Below, in pieces: positions 1 through 9,729 of a DNA stretch of 64,000 bases. Where the stretch lies: the NCBI GenBank assembly GCA_017871115.1, contig JAFCIZ010000001.1, positions 2,523,501-2,587,500 of the forward strand, given 5' to 3'. Below the pieces are notes generated by a model. The model searched no databases. It worked only from the letters and a program-made list of their open reading frames with translations, and was not told the DNA's origin. The position numbers and the translations under genes are program-made. Origin of the DNA: Cunninghamella blakesleeana (taxonomy: Eukaryota > Mucoromycota > Mucoromycetes > Mucorales > Cunninghamellaceae). The number at the start of each line of letters is the position of its first letter. Within the stretch, counting starts at the first letter, position 1.

Positions 1-577
1 GTTTTTCTTTTTCCTTTTCATCAGTAAGCTGATTATAATGATCCAATCCATCTAGCAATCGTTCTTCAGCAGCTTCTAAATAAGAATCCAAATCTTCTTC
101 TTCATTAATAAATCCGAGTTCATATAAAGCTGATCCATATGTATAATAAAAAAGTGGTGGTAAGGATTGTTCTGATTCCCAGTTGCGTAAAATACGATCC
201 GATTCATGAATTGTTCCACGTAATAAAGCTAAGGCTTCGGAAGGATTTTTTTCTATATTTAAAAAAATACATAGCAAAAATAAGTCAATACATAAATAGA
301 TAAATATATATAATATTAATAAACAAAAGATCAACTAATAGTAAAATATTTCAGCTTTATATATATTTATATTACCTAGTTTGCTCATAGCATCTTCAAA
401 TAACGCAGCTGCTTCACCAACTTCGTCGCCTTCTTCAACAACACGATCAATCACAACTGTTTGGGCATTTTCAGGAATTTCATTATTATTTACCTCAGTT
501 TTGGCTTTCTTATTGGTATCTTTGTTTGCTGCTGCACTACTTTTTAAACCTCTTGGTCTTTTTTTATCAGCTTTCAT
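1..577 (-). CDS. ETT1: ETT1/NRO1-like protein, 5' part
   Basis: Exons on the minus strand: 577-376 and 252 to beyond position 1, with a GTAAT..AG intron (375-253); the 3' part lies outside the window. The N-terminus is basic and NLS-like (KKRPRGLK, then Lys/Asn-rich). It is followed by an acidic stretch and helical segments including ALLRGTIHESDRILRN and the pattern LYELGF..AAEERLLDGL. The IHESDRILR block resembles the conserved 'hECDRLLR' block of fungal ETT1/Nro1 TPR-like proteins, nuclear proteins tied to translation-termination efficiency in budding yeast and to regulation of the Ofd1 oxygen-sensing pathway in fission yeast. The start is the first Met after an A-rich leader. The assignment rests on remembered family motifs and a partial protein, so it is moderate; another TPR-like nuclear protein is the main alternative. 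Confidence 0.6.
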
Positions 578-949
578 ATTAAAAAAATATATATGATATG
601 GTAAAAAAAAAAAAAAAAAAAAGTGAGAAAAAGGAAAAAGAGTCAAAATTTTTATTTTTATCTTAAAAAATGCGGAACTTAAATAAAAATTTAAGCAAGA
701 AAAAATCATCTCATTTTATGATTAAAATAATTATTACAGTAATTATTATAATCATACTTTCAATTCAACTAGCATTTTTATTTAATTTTATACTTATTTT
801 TATTAATATTTAAATATATATTATTATATACATCTGAAAATTTAACCAAAAAACAATCCAAGTAAAAATGACCATCATATTATTCATAAAAATTATATAT
901 TTTATTAATTTACGATGAAATAGAGCCAGTCGAACACAGTATAAAAAAG
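578..949. other. A+T-rich spacer upstream of ETT1-like gene and tRNA
   Basis: No open frame of note. It begins with an A/T homopolymer leader of the ETT1-like gene (poly-A at 603-621 on the plus strand) and ends in a TATAAAAAAG stretch immediately before the tRNA. Nothing else recognised. Confidence 0.5.
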
Positions 950-1034
950 GGTAATTTGGCCGAGTTGGTCTAAGGCGCGGCACTCAAGTTGCCGTCTTCG
1001 TATGAAGGCAGGAGTTCGAATCTCCTAGTTACCA
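950..1034 (+). tRNA. tRNA-Leu (anticodon CAA)
   Basis: A cloverleaf can be folded by eye. The 7-bp acceptor stem GGTAATT pairs with AGTTACC (one G-U). The D arm is GCC..GGC, the anticodon stem CGGCA/TGCCG carries the loop CTCAAGT (anticodon CAA), a long class II variable arm follows, and the T arm is GGAG-TTCGAAT-CTCC. The long variable arm and CAA anticodon identify leucine, reading UUG. No intron is present. The discriminator A is followed by CCA in the DNA (1035-1037) and then a T-rich Pol III terminator. The internal A box (TGGCCGAGTTGG) and B box (GGAGTTCGAATC) match Pol III consensus. Confidence 0.95.
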
Positions 1035-1999
1035 CCATTTTTATTTAAAATAATTATTTTATGTACCACAACTTGTTCATTATAATTTAATTTGTTTAAA
1101 AGATGAAATTTCCTTTTATAGTTTTGGAAAGTAGATAGTTTTATAGTTTAATTTAGCTGTAGTGAGCACCAGTATCTTGTTTTATAAGTAGTTACAACTT
1201 AGTTTAGATTAATAATTTAAAATAAAATAAAGCATAATATAATACAAAATAATATTGGATAATAATCAACAATATTAATATAAAATAAATACAATCTTTA
1301 GCTAAAAAGATGAGTTAATAGACTTATTTGTTATAAGCACTGTTGTGTAAATTTTTGGTTGTGTTATGTGGGTTTTTGGTTAAGATTTATTTTTGAAATG
1401 AGGAATGAGTATTATAAGTTATATTTGGAGTATATAATAAGTTTCCAGTGAGCACCAGTTCCTGTTTTATAAGTAGAACGACTTAATATAAAGGAATAGA
1501 AAATTAAAAAAATAAAATAAAATAAAAAAAATAAAAGAAAATAAAATAAAGATTATAAGTAAAATATAAGCAGGATTAAAGCAAAAGTTTAATGACCGCC
1601 GAGTAAAATAAGTAGTAAAGAGTTTAAATGATTTAGATCAGTAGTATAGAATATTTAAGTGAATAAATATTATAAAATAAGATAGTATATAATAATATAA
1701 AATATTATAAAGTAAAAATAAAATAAAAATAAAATAATTTGTTAAATAAAAAATAGATAAGTTCAATAATTGAATATGTTATAGTAAGTTAAAATAAAAA
1801 AATTTAAAATTATAAAGTTTGTTTTATAAAGTGGACAAGTTCAATAATTATTTAGTAGATAATAATTTATTATAAAAATTTGACAATTTAAGAGAAAGAA
1901 AGAGAAAAAAATTGGTTCTATTTATATTTAAAAAAATTAAAAAAATTATTTAAAGTATATTGAGAGTAGGGAAAAGATATGGAAGTGACTTTCATATTG

Positions 2000-2074
2000 A
2001 ACAACGGTGCAGTGAACATTGGTTCAGTGAACATTGGTTCAGTGAACAATGGTTCAGTGAACAACGGTTCAAAA
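2000..2074. repeat. 15-bp tandem minisatellite (about 5 units)
   Basis: Five consecutive 15-bp units of the form AACA(A/T)(C/T)GGTTCAGTG, differing at a few positions, inside segment b of the family A repeat. The equivalent place in the second long copy (about 6728-6785) has no such expansion. A short open frame on the minus strand here (EPLFTEPMFT-type repeats) is a by-product of the 15-bp period. Confidence 0.85.
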
Positions 2075-4019
2075 AAGCAGTGACCAATTTCAAAGAGCGC
2101 CATTGGTATCACCATTGTCGACAGTTGTTTGAAAAATAGAATTTCCTTTTATAGTCTTGGAAAGTAGATAGTTTTATAGTTTAGTTTAGTTGTCAGTGAG
2201 CACCAGTATCTTGTTTTATAAGTAGATACAACTTAGTTTAGATTGATAGTTTAAAATAAAAATAAAATAATAAAATAAAATAAAATAAAATAAATATAAT
2301 ATCGGATAAAGATCAACGATTATTATAATAAAATAATATAAAGTAATATTGGATAGTAATCAACAATATTAATAATAAATATAATCTTTAGCTAAAAAGA
2401 TGAGTTAATAGACTTATTTGTTTTAATATAAGTACTTTATTATTATAATAAAAATTAACTGAAGTTTTTTCAAAAAATTGAAAAAAAGGTCGAGTATTTA
2501 TACTAAAATAAAAATTAGATATTCCATTTTTAATATCAATAATGATATTAAAAGTGTTGATAAATATATTATAAAATAAGTGATATAAATTTTGTTAATA
2601 AAAATAATAATAAAAATTAGCATGAAAAATGTTAAATAAAATTAACATCAAAAGTGATAAGAAAATTGTTAGAAAAATATTAGCCAATCAAGGTGTTGGT
2701 CTGGGTTTTAAAATAATCCAAGCGAACCCATCGCGCAACAGTACTTTATTTTTATAATAGGGATTAACTGATTTTTCAAAAATAAAATAAAAATTCACTC
2801 CTTTTTATATAAAAATGATCTGAATTCAAACCCAGATAGGTAGGTAAGTTATGAAGATCATTATAACAAAGGAGAAGTATAAATTGGATAAGTTATAAAA
2901 AATAAAATATAATATAATATATATATAATTATAAAATTAATATTGGATAAAATATAAGGTTAATGTATGTATATATTTATATATGTAAAAAAATTTATAT
3001 ATAAATATATTTAAAAATTAATTTTAGGATTATTTAAGTATAGTAAGTTCAACTATACTATAACAATTATAAATTATATTTGGAGCATATAATAAAGTTC
3101 CAGTGAGTACCAGTTCCTGTTTTAAAAGTAGAACGATTTAACATAAAGAAATAAAAATAAAAAAAAATTAAAAGTGTAATATAATTGCAGAATTAAAGTA
3201 AGATTTCAGTAATCACAATGTAAAATGAAGTGGTTAATATAAAAATTTAAAAGTAATTTAAATTTGAGTTGTTGAAAAATATTTAAGTAAATAAATATAA
3301 AAATATAAGACAAAATAAAATAAAATAAAAATAGTTTGTTATAAAAAATGGATAAATTCTGTAATATGAATAAGTTATAAGTGAAAATATGTTTATAAGC
3401 TTTAGAGTCATGGCATCAGTAACACAAAATCAGGCCCAAAAAAGGAAAAAGAAAAATATTCTATCTTTTTTATATTAAAGCAAAATTTAGCTTAGAGAGA
3501 GAAAGAGATCGTAGGGCCAAGGATGTGCGATTGTGGACGTGAGATTGGCCAATCAAAATAAAAAATAAAAGTTTTAAGCATTGGTAGGATCGCTATCCTG
3601 CACGACAATAAGTAGATACAACTTAGTTTAGATAAATAAAATAAGATAAAGTATTTGAATATAAAAATGACCGTCTATTGTGTTTTTAATAAGAAAATAA
3701 TTTATATTAAAATGAAACTTGAATAAAAAACTAATTTTTCAAAAATAAAATAAAAAAAAAATTCATAGAGTATTTATACAAAATGTTAAAAATTAAAGTT
3801 TATACTTTTTTACCTCTAGTAGGATACCCAAAAGTATATGCACTCTTTACCTCTCAGAAAAAGGTAAAAAGTATGAACAATATTTTATTCCCACCAAAGT
3901 CAAGGAGTAGAGTAAATAAAAATAATGAAAATAAGTGATAATAGTAATAAAATAAAGAAATAAAAATAAATAAAATAATAATTTAAACTTCATTTTTAAA
4001 GTGACCCAGGCAAATCTGC

Positions 4020-4250
4020 TTCATAACAATATTAACATTTGTTTAAAAATAGCTTATATATTATAAATCTGTATTTTCAATAATATAACCAATATAACTA
4101 TAATAAACAAGTTTTATTTAAATTGTTAATAGCTAATGTGTAAATCATAATATCAAGAGGCAACCTGTTAGTTACGCATAATATATAACACCTATATTTG
4201 TGGATTAGATTTATATATTATATCATATAATTAATCTCATAGATATTTAT
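4020..4250. repeat. Family B direct repeat, copy 1
   Basis: Shares an extended match with 5862-6095. Both copies hold TTAACATTTGTTT.AAAATA, then AA(G/C)TTTTATTT..ATT, then the GC-richer core CAAGAGGCAACCTG(T/C)TAGTTA, then TTTAT..ATTAT and ATAAATATTT-like tracts. The two copies lie in the same orientation and flank the small secreted cysteine-rich protein gene. Confidence 0.7.
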
Positions 4251-4838
4251 CTTGAATATACATTATATAATATTTTTAGGTTTCAGTTTATCCTTGTATG
4301 CATCATGGAGTGCCACTAAGTCACTACTCGCATATTACTTTATTTAAAATATAAAATGTATTCACTTTTGTATTCGTTTATAAATATCTTTTTATACTGC
4401 GTTGCTAATTTAATATATATGTTATATCACTAATTTAGCGCCTGATACTACTGATATATAAATTGAATATATAATGACTAGTTATATATAAATATAATAA
4501 AATATGATTTTAAAAACAGTGTATGTGTCGAATAATTATTAAAAAAAAGAAGTGGAAAATATCGTTATTATTATTTTATACAATATTGACTTTCAAAAAA
4601 AAACATATATATAGGGTATATTTAACTGTACGATCCTGAAAGCTATAATATCCATTACTTATATATATTATAGTTATTAATTTTGTTCCCATTCAAATAT
4701 ACAAAAATTTAATAGTATAATTAATATTAAAAAAGAAACGCTTTTATTAAAGTATTATTCAAAATTAAATTTAAATAACTCCAATATAAATGTTTGCTTT
4801 ATGTATCAGTTCATTAATTATTGTTAATGATATGGTGA

Positions 4839-5030
4839 TTAATTAGATGTATTTTTATTAATACAGCAAGTCCAACATTGGTCTATATGCTTTGGAAACA
4901 TACCATCAGGACATTCAGGTTGTGCTGGATAGCATATCCTCAAGCACACATCATTGCCTTTATCTTGACCTTGAACAGTGCTTATGTATACTATGCAAAG
5001 GGCAATTAAAAGTGACAAACCAAATTTCAT
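4839..5030 (-). CDS. Small secreted cysteine-rich protein
   Basis: A complete 63-residue single-exon frame. Residues 1-21 form a classical signal peptide (MKF, then a hydrophobic core LSLLIALCIVYIS, with a VQG-Q cleavage-type site). The mature part of about 42 residues holds six cysteines in the order C-x3-C-x6-C-x12-C-x2-CC, with a CWTCC end motif. A secreted, disulfide-stabilised peptide is the direct reading. I recall similar short 'CWTCC'-ending secreted proteins from Mucoromycota, but I cannot assign a biochemical function. It may be effector-like, inhibitor-like or wall-associated. The gene is isolated in 6 kb of decayed repeats, between the two family B copies. The start is the only Met in frame and directly opens the signal peptide. 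Confidence 0.7.
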   Translation of the reverse strand: MKFGLSLLIALCIVYISTVQGQDKGNDVCLRICYPAQPECPDGMFPKHIDQCWTCCINKNTSN

Positions 5031-7432
5031 TTTTATATGAGAGTATAAGTAAACAAAAAGTAAAGAATAAAGTAAAAAATTTAAGATTTATATATCTTTA
5101 ATCGTGTTTTTTTTAGAGGTATAAATATGTATAAAATATAAACAAGCAATGGAGAGTTAGGCTTACTATTACTTATTATTTTCTATTCCACACCAGTTAC
5201 AATTAAAATTACACATTTCAGCTTATTTTTGTTAGTTAAAATTAAAATGTAATATGGGTTTCTTCTCATAAAAATGAATTTTATTTTAAAAGTTGTTTAT
5301 AATATTACCATTAATATCAAATATGTATAAAGGCAAATGGTCGGCTAAATTTTTTCGTATGGTGTTTTTATTTATCAGTTGATTTATATATTGCATAATC
5401 CAATCCAACATTTTTATTTGATTCCACTCTCACGACGCAAACGGCAACTTATGTGTTTATTTCTAAATATGGACTTTATTTATTTAAAACTTTTTCTCTT
5501 TCTTCTAATGCCCTGTTTTATATTTTTAATATTTGATGATATGCACCTTGAGTTTAATAATAACAAGTAACTCTGATATTTTATTTTATTACCAATATCA
5601 TTTTTTTTTTCGATAAAATAGAGTCTTTTTTTAAATATATAAATTCAGACAAGTATTTTTAAAATGATAAATTACTCACAATTGATGTAAATACGAATTT
5701 ATAAAGTATTAACAATATTACACGAGATAGTGATATTAGATATTTATACCCATCCACCTTCTCATATAATTATTATTTTATTATTTGATTGATATTAGTC
5801 TCCAAAAGGAAGATAAAAAAGAAAAGAATGATAATAACTAATATCACGGAAAACGAGGTGTAATATAACTAAGTGTTAACATTTGTTTGAAAATAATATA
5901 TATATTAAAAATTTATAATAAATAAGCTTTATTTGAATTATTCAAAAACATTTAAATTAATAATAATTAATGAACTAACCATAATACCAAGAGGCAACCT
6001 GCTAGTTATACATAAAAACCAGTACTTATGTCTATGAATTATATTCATGTTTATTATATTATTTAATTAACCATATAAATATTTCTCAAAGCGAGAAAAA
6101 ATACTGGGCGAAAAGCTTATTTTGTATTTTTTTAAAAAAATTGTATATAATGTTACGAATTTTTATTGTTGTTTAAAAAATATAGTTTTGCATATGAATT
6201 TTTGGTCATGAGTTATTTTAAAAAACGAAGAATAAGTATTTTGAATTATATTTAAAGTATATAATAATATTTCAGTGAGCGCCAGTTCCTGTTTTATAAA
6301 TAAAACGACTTAATATAAAGGAATAAAAATAAATAAAATAAAAGGTAAAAGTATAATAAAATAAACAGAGAAACCAAAGTTTAATGATCCTCAAGTAAAA
6401 TAGAGATAGTGGAAAAAAATTAAAATGATTTAGACCAGAATTGTTCAAAAATAATAAAGGAAATAAATATTATAAAATGAAATAAAACGTTTTGATAAAT
6501 AAAATAAATAGATTCAGTAATTGAATAAGTAAAAATCAAATCAAATAAGATTTACTTGTAAAATTTGTTTTATAATGTGGATTAGTTTAACAATTATTTA
6601 GTAGATACTAATTTATTGTAAAAATTTGACAATTTAAGTGTAAAAAAGAGAAAAATAATGTTACTAACTATATTAAAAAAAATTAAATAGATTACTTGAT
6701 GTATAGAGAGAGTAGGGAAAAGTATTGAAAGTGTTTACTGCATAGAGTGGTTACTCCAAGAGCAGTTACCTCAAAAAGTAGTGCTCAATTTTAAGGAGCG
6801 CCATTGGTAATACCATAGTTGACAGTTTCCTTTTATAGGTTTAAAAAAGACTGGTAGTTTAAAATATTATTTAGTTGTCGTTAAGCATCAATAAGTTGTT
6901 TTGTAAGTAGATATAACTTAATTTAGATAATTAGAACAAAGTCAAATATAGTATTATATTGGATAATGATCAAAAATATTAAAGTAAAATAAAGAATTCG
7001 ATTATAAAAATAATCATTTATTGAATTTTTTTAATAAGAATACAACTTATAATAGAACTAATTTTTCAACAGTAAAAATAAAAGTCGAACATTTATACTA
7101 AAACTTAAAAAAACAAAAATACCATTTTTAATGACAAATTTGAAATTAAAAGCGTCAACTAATATGTTACCAAAAACGATATATAAATGCTAAAAATATT
7201 TAATCAATCAGAGCCAAGGCCGATTTTCAAAATGATCTAAGCGATCCATTACGCAGCAGTAATGAAAATAGATTGCTGTCATTGCTTGTAAACAATAAAT
7301 GTAAATATATATATGTTTTGAGTTTTTTTAATAAAAATAAACGATGACACGTACTATTTTATTATTATTATTATTATTTTGTATAAAAATAATCTATATA
7401 CTAATTGATAATTTCCTCTTGATATACTACAG
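5031..7432. repeat. Repeat-rich spacer with family B copy 2 and a second long family A copy
   Basis: 5031-5860 is plain A+T-rich sequence in which I recognise nothing. 5862-6095 is the second family B copy (core CAAGAGGCAACCTGCTAGTTA). About 6160-7265 is a second long copy of family A in the same order as at 1340-2760: segment a with CAGTGAGCGCCAGTTCCTG near 6275, segment b with ATTTAGTAGATACTAATTTATT near 6597 and GAGCGCCATTGGTAATACCAT near 6798, a degraded segment c, and segment d ending CATTACGCAGCAGTA near 7245. Divergence between copies is substantial, with many small indels and no intact frame, so these are old insertions or duplications. Confidence 0.65.
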
Positions 7433-8176
7433 TTATTTATTTTTCTTTGATGTATTTTTTTTCTTTTTAAGTGAATAATAATAATCCAAAAAGTCTCTTT
7501 TGTCTTTTATATCCAAGTTCGTTTTTCTTAACCTTGAAATGTTCCCAAGAGATTGGATAAATAATCCCCCAACCAAATCATCTGATCCTGCTACTGAACT
7601 TAGTTCATTTACATTCACAATACCTGAGGTTGAACATGGTGCTTCATCATCTGGTAAATACTTGATACGTAAAGTGTTTGAAAACTTTTTTTTTTTTTTA
7701 AAAAAAAGTAAGAGAAAAAGAAAAATAGGATAGTTGAGAGTCAAATCTATCATCATCACCTTTATTATCACTCTTTTTATTTATTTAATTTACCTGAGAA
7801 CACAGGAATAAAAGATGGAATAATTGATAACCAACAGTAAATGAAGGAGGCATGTACCCATATTCATATTTAAAAGCCATTATATGAAAGCGGCCATCAC
7901 GGTCAGTAGGTTTGAATTCATTAAAAATAGGAGAAGCACATTTAAGTAAAGCACGACCGTTGGATGTAGTACCTTCAGGAAATACAATTATAGGACCCCA
8001 GTTTTTAGATTTAGCTATTTCAGAAAGTTCTTTAAGAGTATATAAGTCAGATTCATTTATATTTGTTCCTTCAAGTGTGATAATTGGTGCTTTGGTACAT
8101 GCTCGAATGGCTTCCCATAATGAAATACGTCGAACTTTATTTTTAGATGGAATGATTTGAGTGAAGATTGGGTTAA

Positions 8177-8214
<38 letters not shown>

Positions 8215-9147
8215 CAAAAAGGTAAGAAAGAGTTGTTCACAAAGATACATACAAATATGTAAGCAATCTATAGATGTTCATCTGTATTGGTTGGATTTAT
8301 ACATATAAATAAAATTTTACCGAAAACCAAGATATAATACTTCGATATAAGATGTCCAGTTAGTAACAATAATATCGCCAGAACTTGCATCAAATGATTT
8401 TTTTCCACTAGCTTTGTTACGTCTACAAATTAATATATTTATATATACATATATATTACTTTCTTTCTTTCTCATTTAAAAAAATTTAAGCTTTTTTTCT
8501 TACCCTTTTCTTAAAGTAACAGCTTCGGTCTTAATATAAAAAAATCCCATAAAAAAGAGAACTAATCTTAAGAAAATTGAAGTAAACGTCTTTTTCCATA
8601 CCCTTTGCAACGGCCCTAATGGTACCTATATAATATAAAAAATAAGCCTATGTTATGCAAAGTTTTCTATGGGGCAAAAAAATATGCTGTTGTATTTTCT
8701 TTTCTTTTCTTTCTTTCTTTTTTGTTACTTAATATTATTTACCAGTACGAGCCCAAATATTGGAACAAATATTAAATACAATAAACCAAGAAGGGTAATA
8801 AAGATAAACTTGATTATACCCTGAAGAGGGCCAACAACATAATGAATAACATTCGTTAAAGTAAGTAAAAAACTAGATTCCGTTCGTGGTGGCTAATCGT
8901 AACATGAGTATACAAATAAAATAAAATAAAATAAAATAAAAAAATATCAATTGAAAATAATAATAAATAGTAAGGGTAAAAATCGTGTTTATCTATATAA
9001 ATGTATTACCACTGGTGGAAGAAAAGGTTGAATACCAGTTCCAGGATCCTAACAAATCATATATAATATATATAAATATAAGGAAATATTCATGACGATT
9101 TACAAGTGCTTTTATATACTTACTCTCCATCGTGAAAACTTTTCCAT
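7433..9147 (-). CDS. Lysophospholipid acyltransferase-like protein (LOA1/VPS66-type)
   Basis: Seven exons read on the minus strand: 9147-9124, 9048-9010, 8892-8743, 8625-8504, 8422-8321, 8178-7794 and 7684-7433, giving 357 residues. A hydrophobic N-terminal third (GIIKFIFITLLGLLYLIFVP; then LRLVLFFMGFFYI) implies ER or lipid-droplet membrane anchoring. The PlsC-type fold follows, with phosphate-binding motif FPEGTTSNGR, which places it with glycerophospholipid acyltransferases that acylate lysophosphatidic acid or lysophospholipids. In the motif I position (normally NHx4D) the sequence reads NWTSYIE, so the catalytic His and Asp are replaced by Trp and Glu. The C-terminus is Lys-rich. Fungal LOA1/VPS66 is the closest family I recall; LPCAT-like enzymes are the alternative. 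The last acceptor lies after a T14A8-type tract. Confidence 0.7.
8181..8212. repeat. (TA)n dinucleotide tract in acyltransferase intron
   Basis: Pure alternating A/T run of about 32 bp directly next to the 3' splice site of the intron before the FPEGTTSNGR exon. Confidence 0.9.
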
Positions 9148-9729
9148 CAAAAAAAAAAAAGTAGCTGAAAAAGAAAGGCAAAAATAAAAACTCAAAATTT
9201 ATTTTATTTCTATGATAGTTTTTAAAACCCGCTTTTTTTGATGTATGCAAATGAATATTTTTTATTTTGTTGTCCCTTGATTATTATTAATGTTTTGGAT
9301 TTGAAAAAATGGCGGGGCGAAAGATATGGCTGATGGTGGTCGGGTGGATCAAATTAAGAAGAGGTTACCGTTTTTATTATACCGTCGACTGTCGTATTTT
9401 TATTAAAATTTAGAGATGAAAAAATAAAATTATGCAGTGTTTTTATTTATGGGTAAAAGACACATAAAATATTGACATAATTGTCTATTATTGTTTTCAA
9501 TAATTGTTTTAAGAAAATAAAAACCAATTTCAATTAATAAAACCAACAAAAAAATTGCAAATTAGAATTTTTTATATATACTCTATATTAAATTTCAATT
9601 TATTTGTCTAAAAAGTGTATATTAATAATAAATAATAATGATAATATAAAATGATTATATGTGTATGAATGTATATAATTGATATCCAATTAATGAAATA
9701 AATATAACAAAAATAAAATTAAAAATTAT
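9148..9729. other. Spacer between EF-3 3' end and acyltransferase 5' end
   Basis: A+T-rich, no open frame, with a short GC-richer block at about 9310-9395. It should contain the promoter of the minus-strand acyltransferase gene and the 3' end of the EF-3 transcript. Nothing else recognised. Confidence 0.5.

Larger units (their letters stand above)
1038..4838. repeat. Array of decayed non-coding dispersed repeats (family A and start of family B)
   Basis: No credible coding sequence. Long diverged direct repeats can be aligned by eye. Segment c (about 1104-1330, starting TTTCCTTTTATAGT..TTGGAAAG) recurs at about 2140-2430 and, degraded, at about 6825-7000. Segment a (about 1370-1700, centred on AGTGAGCACCAGTTCCTG) recurs at about 3065-3370 and 6210-6490. 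Segment b (about 1740-2135, ending GAGCGCCATTGGTA.CACCAT) recurs at about 6490-6825. Segment d (about 2430-2760, ending in a GC-richer CGCGCAACAGTA-like block) recurs at about 7000-7265, with a fragment near 3575-3800. A 15-bp tandem repeat sits at about 2000-2074. Copies lie in the same orientation. This resembles decayed, possibly tandemly inserted, non-autonomous mobile elements next to a tRNA gene. Confidence 0.65.

Noticed and set aside
1918..2115. Minus-strand frame with EPLFTEPMFT repeats
   Set aside because: Product of the 15-bp minisatellite in a decayed repeat; no second copy codes for it and there is no signal of selection.
4839..5030. Specific protease-inhibitor or other named activity for the cysteine-rich peptide
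   Set aside because: The cysteine pattern alone does not match a family I can name with confidence; left as secreted cysteine-rich protein.
5379..5570. Plus-strand 63-codon frame rich in Phe/Leu/Ile
   Set aside because: Composition is what A+T-rich non-coding DNA gives; no motif, no context.
1038..7432. Intact LTR or LINE retrotransposon
   Set aside because: No gag, integrase, reverse transcriptase or transposase motif is readable in any frame; only short conserved non-coding cores remain.
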